A DNA stretch of 63,713 nt from Acidobacteriota bacterium (GTDB taxonomy: Bacteria > Acidobacteriota > Vicinamibacteria > Vicinamibacterales > 2-12-FULL-66-21). This document shows, piece by piece, positions 24,018 to 32,619 of the stretch (its first letter is position 1; each line of letters begins with the position of its first letter). The DNA is taken from contig JACPDI010000006.1 of assembly GCA_016184105.1 (NCBI GenBank), positions 24,897 to 88,609 of the forward strand, given 5' to 3'. The notes under the pieces were generated by a model. The model had not been told where the DNA came from. It saw only the letters and a list, made by a program, of their open reading frames with translations, and made no database searches. The position numbers and the translations under genes were made by a program.

Positions 24018-25250
24018 GGCGAGCCAACGGACGGAGTCCGGCTGGATCCCCGAGCACAGACATTCTTCCACATCCGTCGTCCCCGCGGGGACGCCGACGG
24101 CGATGAGGTCGGCGCGCCGCCCTGCGGACAACGCGCCGTGCTCGCCAGCACACCCGAGCGCCTCGGCGCCCGCCAGCGTGGCGCTGTGCAGCAGGCGTGA
24201 GGCAGGCACGTCCGGCGCGAGGCGCCGCATTGCGGCCAGCTCGGAAAACAGATTCAGGTCGGGACAGCTTGCCAGGCTGTCGGTTCCCACCGCAACGCGG
24301 ACGCCGGACGCGTAGAAGCGCGCAATGGGCGCCTGCCCCGCCCCCACCCACTCGTTGCTGCGGGGACAGGTTACGACGGTCGCGCCCCTGTCGCGAACTC
24401 TCGCCAGGTCATCGTCGGTGAGCTGCACGCCATGGACGATGAGCGTGCGGCGCGTGAGAGCGCTCAGCGTGTCCAGGTACGCGACCGGGCCGCATCCCGG
24501 CGCGCGCCACCCGTCGTTCCAGACGCCGAGCTCCTCGATCAGATCGCGCCACGGCCCGCGCCCGGTGCGCAGGAACTCGATCTCCTCGGCAGACTCGCCG
24601 AGATGCACGCTGGTGACCCACTGCTCCGCCTCGGCCAGCGCGGCGATCTCGCGGAAGAGCGCCGGCGAGACCGAGTAGGGTGCGTGCGGGACAACTGAGG
24701 CGCGCACTCGCGGGCCTGGAAGGCCCGCGCCACTGCTGCCGGCGTCCGCGGCGCGCCGGTTCGCCTCTCGTGTCATCGCGGCGGCTTCAGCCACGCGCTC
24801 GGCCGGCCGCGGGTGATTGAATCCGAGCAGCTCGTAGAAGACGCAGCCGCCGATCGGGCTCGCCGCGAGCGCATGGAAACTCGCAAACGTGTTCGTGATG
24901 TCGCCGACAAGCGACGTGCCGCATCGCCTCAGCTCGCCGACCGCCGCCGCCATCGCGAGCGGATCGTCGCGATGCCCCTCCCGTCGCAGCCGCATGAGAT
25001 CGCGGATCCAGCCGGACACGCGGGAGGATGGAGGCACGCGCCCGCGCATCCCGGACAATTCCAGATGCGTGTGGGCGTTCACGAGGCCTGGCAGGACGGC
25101 AACCGATCCGAGGGTCGCCTCGTTGCGGACCGGCGGAGGCGGACCGGCTCCCACCTCCGCGATGCGGCGTTCGTCCACCAACACCCAGCCGTCATGGATT
25201 GGCGGCGACTCGATGGGAAGAATCCAGTCCGCCCGGTAGAGCGTGCTCAC
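24015..25250 (-). CDS. mqnX: Amidohydrolase, probable aminofutalosine deaminase (MqnX)
   Basis: A 411-aa metal-dependent amidohydrolase. Metal ligands are His60 and His62 in NAHTHLELSG, His189 in PHAPYSVS, the VHLGESAEEIEF segment and Asp in AVGTDSLASCPDLNLFSEL. HTHLELSG is characteristic of the MqnX group, which converts aminodeoxyfutalosine to futalosine. Location between mqnC and mqnP supports this. GTG at 25250 overlaps the mqnC stop (GTGA). A 9-bp-arm palindrome (24709-24729) lies in frame and encodes residues about 174-182 just before the His189 motif. Confidence 0.85.
   Translation of the reverse strand: MSTLYRADWILPIESPPIHDGWVLVDERRIAEVGAGPPPPVRNEATLGSVAVLPGLVNAHTHLELSGMRGRVPPSSRVSGWIRDLMRLRREGHRDDPLAMAAAVGELRRCGTSLVGDITNTFASFHALAASPIGGCVFYELLGFNHPRPAERVAEAAAMTREANRRAADAGSSGAGLPGPRVRASVVPHAPYSVSPALFREIAALAEAEQWVTSVHLGESAEEIEFLRTGRGPWRDLIEELGVWNDGWRAPGCGPVAYLDTLSALTRRTLIVHGVQLTDDDLARVRDRGATVVTCPRSNEWVGAGQAPIARFYASGVRVAVGTDSLASCPDLNLFSELAAMRRLAPDVPASRLLHSATLAGAEALGCAGEHGALSAGRRADLIAVGVPAGTTDVEECLCSGIQPDSVRWLA
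24709..24729. repeat. In-frame palindrome inside mqnX
   Basis: CGCGGGCCT (24709-24717) and AGGCCCGCG (24721-24729) are exact reverse complements around a 3-base loop. It encodes a Gly/Pro-rich stretch (GAGLPGPR) that looks like a surface loop before the conserved PHAPYS motif. Confidence 0.6.
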
Positions 25251-26458
25251 TGGAGGGCGCGGCGGCGTTTTTCCGAGGCGCTTCTGGCGGGGTAATTCGC
25301 CAGCTCGGCGGGCACCGAGCCGTCCCCTTCTTCGCGGGCCACGGCGAGATTCAGCATGCGCCGCACCTCTTTCTGGCGGAAGATGGGCTCCCCGAGGATC
25401 TCGTAGTGCATGTTGCGCCGCCTGGCGGTGAAGCCGGCATCCTCGATGTTGCGCACGATCTCCACTTCGTCCATGCAGTACGCGGCGCCCGCCGCGCGGA
25501 CGACGTTTTCTTCGATCATGACGCTGCCCATGTCGTTCGCGCCGTAGGCGAGGCTCAACTGCCCGACCTTCCCCCCCTGCGTCACCCACGACGCCTGGAG
25601 GTTGGGGAAGTTGTCCAGCACGAGACGCGCGGTGGCGAGCGTGCGGAGATACTCGAGGCCGGTCGCCTGCACGCCTCCAAGCTCGGTGTGCTCCGGCTGG
25701 TAGCTCCACGCGATGAACGCCGTGAAGCCTCCCACCTCGTCCTGCAGCGCCCGCAGCCGCAGCATGTGCTCGATGCGCTCGTCGGGCGTATCGACGGTGC
25801 CGTACATCATCGTGGCGGTGGTGCGAAGGCCGGCGCGATGCGCCTGGCGCATGACCTCGAGCCACTCGTCCGACGTGGCCTTGTTGTAGCAGTTGAGCGC
25901 CTTGCGGACACGGTCGACCAGGATCTCGGCGCCGCCGCCCGGGATGCTGTCGAGGCCGGACGCGATCAGCCGCTCGATCACGCCTGCGATCGACAGCCGC
26001 GACATGCGCGTGAGGTGAATGATCTCTGGCGGCGAGAGGGCGTGAAGGCGGAAGGAGGGATAGCGCGCCTTCACCGCGCGAAACAGGTCTTCGTACCACT
26101 CCAGCGGCAGGTCGGGGTTATGCCCCCCCTGCAGCAGGAGCTGGCCGCCGCCGAGTTCGATCGTCTCGTCGATCTTGCGGAAGATCTCGTCGAACCCGAG
26201 CACGTAACCGTCCGACGACCCCACGGGGCGGTAGAACGCGCAGAAGCTGCACCGCGCCACGCACACGTTGGTGTAGTTCACGTTGCGATCGATGATGTAG
26301 GTCGCCACGCGCCGGGGGTGCTTGCGCTCGCGGACCACGTCCGCCAGCTCCCCGAGGAGCGGCAGCGGCGCGTGAAGGTACATTTCCACCGACTCGGCCG
26401 GCGTCAGCCGTTCGCCGTCGCGGACCTTGGCAGCGGCACGTGCGATGATGCTCGTCAT
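25247..26458 (-). CDS. mqnC: Dehypoxanthine futalosine cyclase (radical SAM)
   Basis: A 403-aa radical SAM enzyme that cyclises dehypoxanthine futalosine. The [4Fe-4S] site is Cys66, Cys70, Cys73 in NVCVARCSFCAFYR. QGGHNPDLPLEWYEDLFR, ALSPPEIIHL, GLDSIPGGGAEIL and TATMMYGTVDTPDERIEHM are MqnC-type. The C-terminal half has the CofH/MqnC region (LDNFPNLQASWVTQGGKVGQ, LSLAYGANDMGSVMIEENVV). ATG at 26458 shares its A with the mqnA stop (TGATG); a TTG three bases earlier is an alternative. Confidence 0.95.
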   Translation of the reverse strand: MTSIIARAAAKVRDGERLTPAESVEMYLHAPLPLLGELADVVRERKHPRRVATYIIDRNVNYTNVCVARCSFCAFYRPVGSSDGYVLGFDEIFRKIDETIELGGGQLLLQGGHNPDLPLEWYEDLFRAVKARYPSFRLHALSPPEIIHLTRMSRLSIAGVIERLIASGLDSIPGGGAEILVDRVRKALNCYNKATSDEWLEVMRQAHRAGLRTTATMMYGTVDTPDERIEHMLRLRALQDEVGGFTAFIAWSYQPEHTELGGVQATGLEYLRTLATARLVLDNFPNLQASWVTQGGKVGQLSLAYGANDMGSVMIEENVVRAAGAAYCMDEVEIVRNIEDAGFTARRRNMHYEILGEPIFRQKEVRRMLNLAVAREEGDGSVPAELANYPARSASEKRRRALQ

Positions 26459-27249
26459 CAATCGAACAATCGCGGTGTTCTGGCCGCGGGAGCAAGACCA
26501 AGCGCCGCGGCTTCGCGGTAGTACGTGGCGAGCGCGGCCTGCTCGGACCCGCCGAGCCCGTAGCGCATATTATCCCTCAGATAACGCGTGCCGATCGCGG
26601 CGCGGCGGCCGTCTCCTCGGGAATAGTCCGCCGCGATCTCGTCGGTGTGCGCCAGGCCCTCGTCGCGCGCGCGCTGCAGGCGGCGGATGACGGCGGCATC
26701 GGCGGCGCCCGGCCGTCCGACCCACATCGCCCACACGAACGGCTGCCCCGTCAGGGCGAGCCACTCCGCCCCGAGGTCGACCTTCAGCACACCCATCGCG
26801 TCCTGGTCGAGGAACAGCGCGGGGTCGCCGATGATCAACGCGGCGTCGCACGCGGCGAGCATCCGTTCCGGGTCGGGCGCCATCGGCCGCAGGTCCGGCA
26901 TGATGCCGAACCGGCGGGCGCACAGAATCTGCAGCAGCGCGACGGAGGTCCGCGAGCTGGTGTCGGCCGCGATCGTGCGCACCCGCTCGACGGGCACCCG
27001 CGAAAAGAGCGCAACCGACGCGACCTCTCCCAGAGACGAAATCGACAGGCCAGGCACGATCCGGTAGTCGTCGGCCCGCGCGTATTCGATCGAGGGAATC
27101 GTGCCGAGATCGATGGCTCCTTCAGCGAGCAGCGTGGCGCAGCGCGACGGCGCATCGAACCGCAGGTCGAAGAGCGGATCCTCGTGGAGCCGATAGATCA
27201 GCGGCCGTACGTTCAGGTAATGGACGGCCCCGAGCCGCGCGCGGGTCAT
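26458..27249 (-). CDS. mqnA: Chorismate dehydratase
   Basis: A 263-aa periplasmic-binding-protein-fold enzyme that dehydrates chorismate to 3-enolpyruvylbenzoate, the first step of the futalosine pathway. LGAVHYLNVRPLIYRL is the family start; APSRCATLLAEGAIDLGTIPSIEYA, ALIIGDPALFL and EWLALTGQPFVWAMWVGRPG are diagnostic. Length fits. It overlaps the upstream MqnE-like gene by 4 bases and mqnC downstream by one, so the three are tightly coupled. Confidence 0.94.
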   Translation of the reverse strand: MTRARLGAVHYLNVRPLIYRLHEDPLFDLRFDAPSRCATLLAEGAIDLGTIPSIEYARADDYRIVPGLSISSLGEVASVALFSRVPVERVRTIAADTSSRTSVALLQILCARRFGIMPDLRPMAPDPERMLAACDAALIIGDPALFLDQDAMGVLKVDLGAEWLALTGQPFVWAMWVGRPGAADAAVIRRLQRARDEGLAHTDEIAADYSRGDGRRAAIGTRYLRDNMRYGLGGSEQAALATYYREAAALGLAPAARTPRLFD

Positions 27250-28076
27250 GGCTCGGGAATCGCCTCGAACCGGGCGTCGCGCATCACCGGCGTCCGTGAG
27301 GCCGCGCGGATGTTACGCCTCACCTCCTCGATCGTCGCGCGCCGCGGGCCGAGCAGGCTGGCGCCGCCGGATTCTGCCGGCACGCCATCCAGATCGTCCG
27401 CCCCGAAGGTCAGCGCGACCTGCGCCAGTTTCGGCCCGTACAGCGACCAGTCAACGGAAATGGAGGCGACCTCCGGCAGGAACAGGCGCGCCACCGCCAC
27501 GACCTTCACGTCCTCATACCCGGTGGTGGGCGACACCGGATCGATGGCGCGCGGCAGCGGCGCGAACGAGCGCAGCGGTCCGAGCGCACGCACGTGCTCG
27601 AACAGGTCGAGCGTGGCCAGCGGCGTGTACGACTGCACGACCCACCGCGCCACGTCCAGCCCCGCCGCGCGCACATCGTCGATGGCGGAGCGATCGAGCC
27701 GGCGATCGACGGCGGCCTCGGCGACCAGCGCCGCGCCCGCCGCCTTCATGCGCTTCGCGAACGCGCCTGAAATCTCGTGAAGCGCCCCCGCGCTGACCGG
27801 CACGCCGCCGGCACGGGCCGCCACCTCGCGGATGCGCGCAAGCGCCGACTCGGAATCGGGGGCGAGGCCGAGAATGCGAATCTCGCCGGTATCCGGCGCG
27901 ACGGCGGGCACGGGGCCTTCCGCAGGCACGTCGAGCACGCGGAGGAACGTCACGTTGTCACCGCGCAGCTGCCGCCGCCGGTCGTCGGCCTGCACGCCCA
28001 CGGCAATCAGGTCCTTCGTCTCGAGCAGCCGCTCCGCGTCGGCTCGCGTCACGCCGGCGATCACTTCGCGCTCCAT
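27246..28076 (-). CDS. MqnE/CofH-like protein lacking the radical-SAM cysteines
   Basis: A 276-aa protein whose C-terminal half matches aminofutalosine synthase (MqnE) and the CofH/MqnC C-terminal region: SPTTGYEDVKVVAVARLFLP (182-201) and GPKLAQVALTFGADDLDGV (214-232), then TIEEVRRNIRAASRTPVMRD. The N-terminus begins MqnE-like (ADAERLLETKDLIAVGVQAD, 12-31), but the CxxxCxxC loop is missing. The whole protein contains no cysteine and is roughly 100 residues short. It therefore cannot bind the SAM cluster. It occupies the mqnE slot between ubiD/mqnL and mqnA. ATG 28076 overlaps ubiD by 16 bases; GTG 28064 (GTGA overlap) is an alternative. Function unknown: partner subunit, scaffold or degenerate copy. 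Confidence 0.8.
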   Translation of the reverse strand: MEREVIAGVTRADAERLLETKDLIAVGVQADDRRRQLRGDNVTFLRVLDVPAEGPVPAVAPDTGEIRILGLAPDSESALARIREVAARAGGVPVSAGALHEISGAFAKRMKAAGAALVAEAAVDRRLDRSAIDDVRAAGLDVARWVVQSYTPLATLDLFEHVRALGPLRSFAPLPRAIDPVSPTTGYEDVKVVAVARLFLPEVASISVDWSLYGPKLAQVALTFGADDLDGVPAESGGASLLGPRRATIEEVRRNIRAASRTPVMRDARFEAIPEP

Positions 28077-29536
28077 CCTCTGGCAATCTTCAACCACAAC
28101 TCCTGCGCGCGCCGGCCGGCGGCCTCGCTCGTGGCGATGCGCTTCGGCCACTCGCGCGTGAAGCCTTCCGACGCCCATTTCCGCGTCGCGTCGATGCCCA
28201 TCTTCCCGCCGTAGGCCGGAACGTTCGACGCGTTCTCCAGGTCGTCCATCGGCCCGGTCGTGAACTGGATATCGCGGGCCGGATCGACGTGCGTGCCCGC
28301 GATCCACGCCACTTCGTGCTCGTCCTGCACGTCGACGTCCTTGTCCACGATGACCACGCACTTGGAGAACATCAGCTGGCCGAGGCCCCAGACCGCGTTC
28401 ATGATCTTGCGCGCGTGTCCTGGATAGCGCTTGTCGATCGAGATCAGCACGATGTTGTGGAAAATCCCCGCCGCCGGGAAGTGCATGTCCACGATTTCCG
28501 GGAGCGTCTTCCTGATGAGCGGCAGGAAAATCCGCTCGCTTGCCTTTCCAAGGTAGTAGTCCTCCATCGGCGGCACGCCTACCACGGTCGTGAGGTAGGT
28601 GGGGTTCTTCCGGTGCGTGATGCACGTCAGGTGGAAGACGGGATACTCCTCCGCGAGGGAATAGAAGCCGGTGTGATCGCCGAAGGGCCCCTCGACGCGC
28701 CGCTCGCCCGGCTCGACGTATCCCTCGAGAACGATGTGGGCGTTGGCGGGCACCTCGAGGTCCGACGTGACGCACTTCACCAGGTCGACGCGCTCGCGCC
28801 GGATGAAGCCGGCGAGCATCAGCTCGTCGAGCCCCTCGGGCATCGGCGCGGTCGCCGAGTACGCGAGCACGGGGTCCGGGCTGAGCGCGACGGCGACATC
28901 GAGCCGCCGCCCGAGCCGCTCGGCCACGCGGTGATGCTGCGCGCCGCCCTTGTGCCGCTGCCAATGCATGCCGGTCGTCCGGCCGTCAAAGACCTGCATG
29001 CGATACGTGCCGATGTTGCGCATGCCCGTCTCCGGGTCCTTCGTGATGACCAGGGGCAGCGTGATGTAGCGGCCGCCATCCTCCGGCCAGCATTTGAGGA
29101 TGGGAAGGTCGTCGAGCGTGCCGTCGCGGCGCACCACCTCCTGGCACGGCGCGTCCTTCACGATGCGCGGCATGACGTCCTTGATGCGCGCCAGCATCGG
29201 CAGCATCCTGACCGCGTCCAGCAGGCCACCGGGCATCTTCGGCGTGGTCAGCTCGTCGACCTGGTGCGCGAGTTCGTCGAGCGTCTTCACGCCGAGCGCG
29301 AGACAGATGCGGCTCATCGATCCGAAGAGATTGACGGCGACGGGCACCTGGAACCCGGCCGGCTGCTCGAACAGCAACGCCGGACCGCCGCCGGGGCTCT
29401 TCGACACGCGATCGGCGACGGCGCAGATCTCGAGGTCCGGCGAGACCGGCTCGGTGATGCGGGCCAGCTCGTGGTGCTTGTCGAGTGCGGCGACGAAGTC
29501 GTTGATGTCGTTGAACACCGCAGTGAACCCGTTCAC
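28061..29536 (-). CDS. mqnL: UbiD-family decarboxylase (MqnL role)
   Basis: A 491-aa prenylated-FMN-dependent decarboxylase. LPILKCWPEDGGRYITLPLV, MRNIGTYRMQVFDGRTTGMH, the ALSPDPVLAYSATAPMPEG block and EGPFGDHTGFYSLAEEYPVF (with the catalytic Glu region) are UbiD signatures; the C-terminal KMGIDATRKWASEGF motif is present. In futalosine clusters (MqnL) it removes the ring carboxylate before or around prenylation. GTG at 29536 overlaps the oxidoreductase stop; an internal GTG six codons on is also plausible. Full length. Confidence 0.93.
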   Translation of the reverse strand: MNGFTAVFNDINDFVAALDKHHELARITEPVSPDLEICAVADRVSKSPGGGPALLFEQPAGFQVPVAVNLFGSMSRICLALGVKTLDELAHQVDELTTPKMPGGLLDAVRMLPMLARIKDVMPRIVKDAPCQEVVRRDGTLDDLPILKCWPEDGGRYITLPLVITKDPETGMRNIGTYRMQVFDGRTTGMHWQRHKGGAQHHRVAERLGRRLDVAVALSPDPVLAYSATAPMPEGLDELMLAGFIRRERVDLVKCVTSDLEVPANAHIVLEGYVEPGERRVEGPFGDHTGFYSLAEEYPVFHLTCITHRKNPTYLTTVVGVPPMEDYYLGKASERIFLPLIRKTLPEIVDMHFPAAGIFHNIVLISIDKRYPGHARKIMNAVWGLGQLMFSKCVVIVDKDVDVQDEHEVAWIAGTHVDPARDIQFTTGPMDDLENASNVPAYGGKMGIDATRKWASEGFTREWPKRIATSEAAGRRAQELWLKIARGWSAK

Positions 29537-30468
29537 ATTCCTGCCTGGATCTCGCGCGTGATCTGGTCAGCCAGAACCACCGCGCGGCGGCCGTCCTCGC
29601 CAGTCACCATCGGTTGTCGCCGCTCCCGTGCGGCCGCCACGAAATCCGCCAGCTCCAGCGCGAGCGGCTCGTCCTGCGGCACCGGCAGCTTGCCCCCTTC
29701 GATCGCGGGCCGCTGGCCGTCGCGCCGCGCCAGCCGATACGCCTCGACTTCTTTCGCGGCGTAATCGATCGAGATGTACGCATCCGGCTGGAAGAACCGG
29801 ATCTTTCGCACGCGGTCGCGGCTGATCCGGCTGGCGGTGATGTTCGCAATACAGCCGGACTCGAAACGCAGCCGGGCGTTGGCGATGTCCACGCGCGGCG
29901 TCAGCACGGGAATGCCGACCGCCTCGATCGACACCACCGGCGAGCGCACGAGGGCGGACACGACGTCGAGGTCATGAATCATCAGGTCGAAGACGACGTC
30001 GATGTCCAGCGAGCGCTCCGGGAAGACGCCGAGCCGGTGCACCTCGACGAACCGGGGCGTGGTGACGAGCGGCAGTGACGCCTGGACGGCCGGGTTATAT
30101 CTCTCCGTGTGGCCGGCGGCCAGCACCGCGCCCCCCTGTTCAGCCGCGGCGACGAGCGCGTCGGCTTCCTCCACGGAGCGCGCAATCGGCTTCTCCACGA
30201 GGGTCGCGATGCCACGCTCGAGGAACGGACGGGCCACGTCCAGGTGGCGCTCGGTGGGCACCGCGACGCACACCGCGTCGACGTCGCCTAGCACCGCGCG
30301 GGAGTCGGTCAGCGCGCGCGTGCCGTGCTGCGCCGCGACGTCCTTCGCGCGGGCCTCGTTGATGTCCACGACCGCCACGAGCCGCGCGCCGGCCAGCGAC
30401 GCCAGGATTCGCGCGTGGTGCTTTCCAAGGTGGCCAACGCCAATCACCGCGATGCGGACGTCGCTCAC
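29533..30468 (-). CDS. Gfo/Idh/MocA family oxidoreductase
   Basis: A 311-aa NAD(P)-dependent sugar oxidoreductase. The Rossmann motif is [17 protein letters not shown], followed by [20 protein letters not shown] and TLVEKPIA with the catalytic Lys. [16 protein letters not shown] is in the substrate region, and [19 protein letters not shown] carries the usual IHDLD. GTG at 30468 has GGGAGG 8 bases upstream and overlaps the lpxI stop. Its position right after fabZ-lpxA and lpxI suggests a nucleotide-sugar substrate in lipid A synthesis (compare GnnA), but no aminotransferase partner is present, so this is speculation. Confidence 0.85.
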   Translation of the reverse strand: MSDVRIAVIGVGHLGKHHARILASLAGARLVAVVDINEARAKDVAAQHGTRALTDSRAVLGDVDAVCVAVPTERHLDVARPFLERGIATLVEKPIARSVEEADALVAAAEQGGAVLAAGHTERYNPAVQASLPLVTTPRFVEVHRLGVFPERSLDIDVVFDLMIHDLDVVSALVRSPVVSIEAVGIPVLTPRVDIANARLRFESGCIANITASRISRDRVRKIRFFQPDAYISIDYAAKEVEAYRLARRDGQRPAIEGGKLPVPQDEPLALELADFVAAARERRQPMVTGEDGRRAVVLADQITREIQAGM

Positions 30469-31286
30469 CGCTGCCTCCCGACGATGGCGATGCCCGCCTC
30501 GTTGGCCGAGTCGAAGAACGCGTCGCCGTCGAGCACGAGCGTCTTCCCCGCGTCGATGGACAACGCCGAGGCCCCCGCGCGCCGCATGGCCGTCATCGTC
30601 AGCAACCCCACAACGGGCACGTCGAATCGCATGTCCTGCCCCGGCTTTGCGACCTTGACGACGCGCACACCGGGCCCGGCGAGGTATCCCGCACGGCCGA
30701 TCACCTCGTCGGTCCCCTCCATGGCCTCGACCGCCACGACCGCCTTGTGCTTCACGGCGATGGTCTGCCCCACGTCGAGCGCCGCGATGGCATCGGCGAT
30801 CCGGTAGCCGAACGCGAAATCCCCGCGCTCTTCGTCCGTGGGGGCACGCCGCGTCAGGACCCCCTCGCGCGCCAGCAGCGGCGCGAGGAACGTCGTCGAG
30901 TCGATGAGATCGATGCCGTGCTCGCGCATGACGTCGGCGACCGCGGAAATCAGCGCGTCCGTGTTGCGCGCCGTGAGCCGGCGCAGGACGGAGAGCAGCG
31001 TGAGGTCCGGAACGATGCCCGAGAAGATCTTCACGTGCTTGACCTGCCCCGCCATGACCGCGCGCGTGACGCCCGCCGTCTTGAGCACGTCGATGGCCTT
31101 CCCGAGCTGGCCGAGCGACATCCAATGCACGGCCGACTTGCGCCCGCCGCGTGCCGCCGCCTCGTCGATTTCGGGGAACGTCTCTTCCTTGATGGCCACG
31201 ACCGTGACGTCGTGGCCCATGCTGCGCGCGCCGTCGAGCACGAGGAACGGGAACCGGCCGTTTCCCGCAATGAGGCCGATGTGCAT
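30465..31286 (-). CDS. lpxI: UDP-2,3-diacylglucosamine pyrophosphatase LpxI
   Basis: A 273-aa enzyme hydrolysing UDP-diacylglucosamine to lipid X, replacing LpxH in many bacteria. [19 protein letters not shown] at the start, [19 protein letters not shown], and [19 protein letters not shown] with [12 protein letters not shown] are family hallmarks; the C-terminal domain has [12 protein letters not shown] and DAGKTLVLD. Starts at ATG 31286, sharing a base with the lpxA stop (TGATG). Full length. Confidence 0.95.
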   Translation of the reverse strand: MHIGLIAGNGRFPFLVLDGARSMGHDVTVVAIKEETFPEIDEAAARGGRKSAVHWMSLGQLGKAIDVLKTAGVTRAVMAGQVKHVKIFSGIVPDLTLLSVLRRLTARNTDALISAVADVMREHGIDLIDSTTFLAPLLAREGVLTRRAPTDEERGDFAFGYRIADAIAALDVGQTIAVKHKAVVAVEAMEGTDEVIGRAGYLAGPGVRVVKVAKPGQDMRFDVPVVGLLTMTAMRRAGASALSIDAGKTLVLDGDAFFDSANEAGIAIVGRQR

Positions 31287-32533
31287 CAGTCGTCGGCCAC
31301 CATTTCATCGCGGCGGGTCGGGCGCCGCAGGACCACGCCGCGCTTCGAGCTGCGGATGAAGTCGAGCAGGTAGCGGACCTCGTCGCACTGCAGCTCCGGA
31401 TCGTGCTCGATCTGGTGGAGCGCCCGGCTGGTGTTCAGCTTCGAGACCATCAGGAGCCGGTACGCGCGCTTGAGCTTTGCCACCACGTCGGGCGGAAACC
31501 CGCGGCGGACCAGGCCGATCGTGTTCAGGCCGTAGAGGCGCGCGCGGTTGCCGACCGACTTCGCGAACGGCAGCGCATCCTTCGTCACGATCGACGCGCC
31601 GCCGATGAACGCGTGCCGCGCGATCCGGCAGAACTGGTGCACGGCGGAAAACGCGCTGATCGTCGCGAAGTCGTCCACCTCGACGTGGCCGCCAAGCGTG
31701 GCGGCATTGCCGAAGATCGTATGGCTGCCCACGTGGCAGTCATGCGCGACGTGCACGTAGGCCATGAAGAAGTTGTGATCGCCGACCGTCGTGACGCCGC
31801 CGCCGCCGTGCGTCCCGCGATGGATCGTGACAAACTCGCGGAACACGTTCCGGTCCCCGATCTTGAGGCGCGTCTTCTCGCCGTGGAACTTGAGGTCCTG
31901 CGGCACGAGCCCGATCGAGCACATCGGGTAGACCTCGCATTCGTCGCCGATTTCGGTCCAGCCGTCGATCACGCTCGACGCGCCAATCGAGCAGCGGCGC
32001 CCGATCCGGACATCCGGGCCGATGATCGCATGCGGCCCGATGACCGAGCCGTCGCCAATCGCGGCGCCCGGGTGGACGATCGCCGTCGGGTGAATCGCCG
32101 CCACGTCCTCGGTGACGGTCATCACCAGCTCCGCCTCGGCGACGACATTCTGCTCGACGCTCGCCACCGCCTGCGCGCGGGTCACCGCGCCGCGCCGCCT
32201 GCCAAGCGTCACCTCCAGCGTCAGCCGGTCGCCGGGAACCACCTGCCGCCGGAACTTCGCGTTGTCGACGCCACGCAGCCGGGCGCGCAGCGCCGGCCCC
32301 CCGCTCTCCTGCATCAGCAGCAGCGTGGCCGCCTGCGCCAGCGTCTCGATCATGAGCACGCCGGGCATCAGCGGCGCCCCCGGAAAATGCCCCTGGAAAA
32401 AATCCTCGTTGACGGTGACGTTCTTGACCGCGACGATGCGCCGGCCCGCCTCGTACTCCACCACGTCGTCGACGAGCAGCGAAGGATAGCGGTAGTGGAG
32501 GCGATCGAGAATCTGGGGGATGGACGAGGGCAC
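31286..32533 (-). CDS. lpxA: Fused 3-hydroxyacyl-ACP dehydratase (FabZ) and UDP-GlcNAc acyltransferase (LpxA)
   Basis: A 415-aa single-frame fusion. Residues 1-142 are a complete FabZ hot-dog domain ([20 protein letters not shown]; catalytic His49 and Glu63 in [33 protein letters not shown]). Residues about 146-415 are LpxA: hexapeptide repeats from [16 protein letters not shown], catalytic His264 in [20 protein letters not shown]-like turns and the C-terminal helices with [17 protein letters not shown]. The frame has no stop at the junction ([14 protein letters not shown]). FabZ and LpxA are usually separate adjacent genes. GTG at 32533 is chosen since upstream codons come from a repeat array. 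The fusion would put dehydration and lipid A acylation, competitors for 3-hydroxyacyl-ACP, on one chain. Confidence 0.93.
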   Translation of the reverse strand: MPSSIPQILDRLHYRYPSLLVDDVVEYEAGRRIVAVKNVTVNEDFFQGHFPGAPLMPGVLMIETLAQAATLLLMQESGGPALRARLRGVDNAKFRRQVVPGDRLTLEVTLGRRRGAVTRAQAVASVEQNVVAEAELVMTVTEDVAAIHPTAIVHPGAAIGDGSVIGPHAIIGPDVRIGRRCSIGASSVIDGWTEIGDECEVYPMCSIGLVPQDLKFHGEKTRLKIGDRNVFREFVTIHRGTHGGGGVTTVGDHNFFMAYVHVAHDCHVGSHTIFGNAATLGGHVEVDDFATISAFSAVHQFCRIARHAFIGGASIVTKDALPFAKSVGNRARLYGLNTIGLVRRGFPPDVVAKLKRAYRLLMVSKLNTSRALHQIEHDPELQCDEVRYLLDFIRSSKRGVVLRRPTRRDEMVADD

Positions 32534-32551
32534 GAAAGAGAACTGTATCAA

Positions 32552-32611
32552 GAATTTGAGGATTTGAGGATTTGAGGATTTCGAATCCTCAAATGTCAAA
32601 TCCTCAAATTC
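32552..32611. repeat. AT-rich hairpin of GATTTGAG units upstream of fabZ-lpxA
   Basis: The left arm is three copies of a roughly 8-base unit (ATTTGAGG, 32554 onward). The right arm is the reverse complement (CCTCAAAT...CAAATCCTCAAATT). It is strikingly AT-rich against its surroundings and lies between ompH and the fabZ-lpxA start. Confidence 0.8.
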
Positions 32612-32619
32612 GTCCCGCT

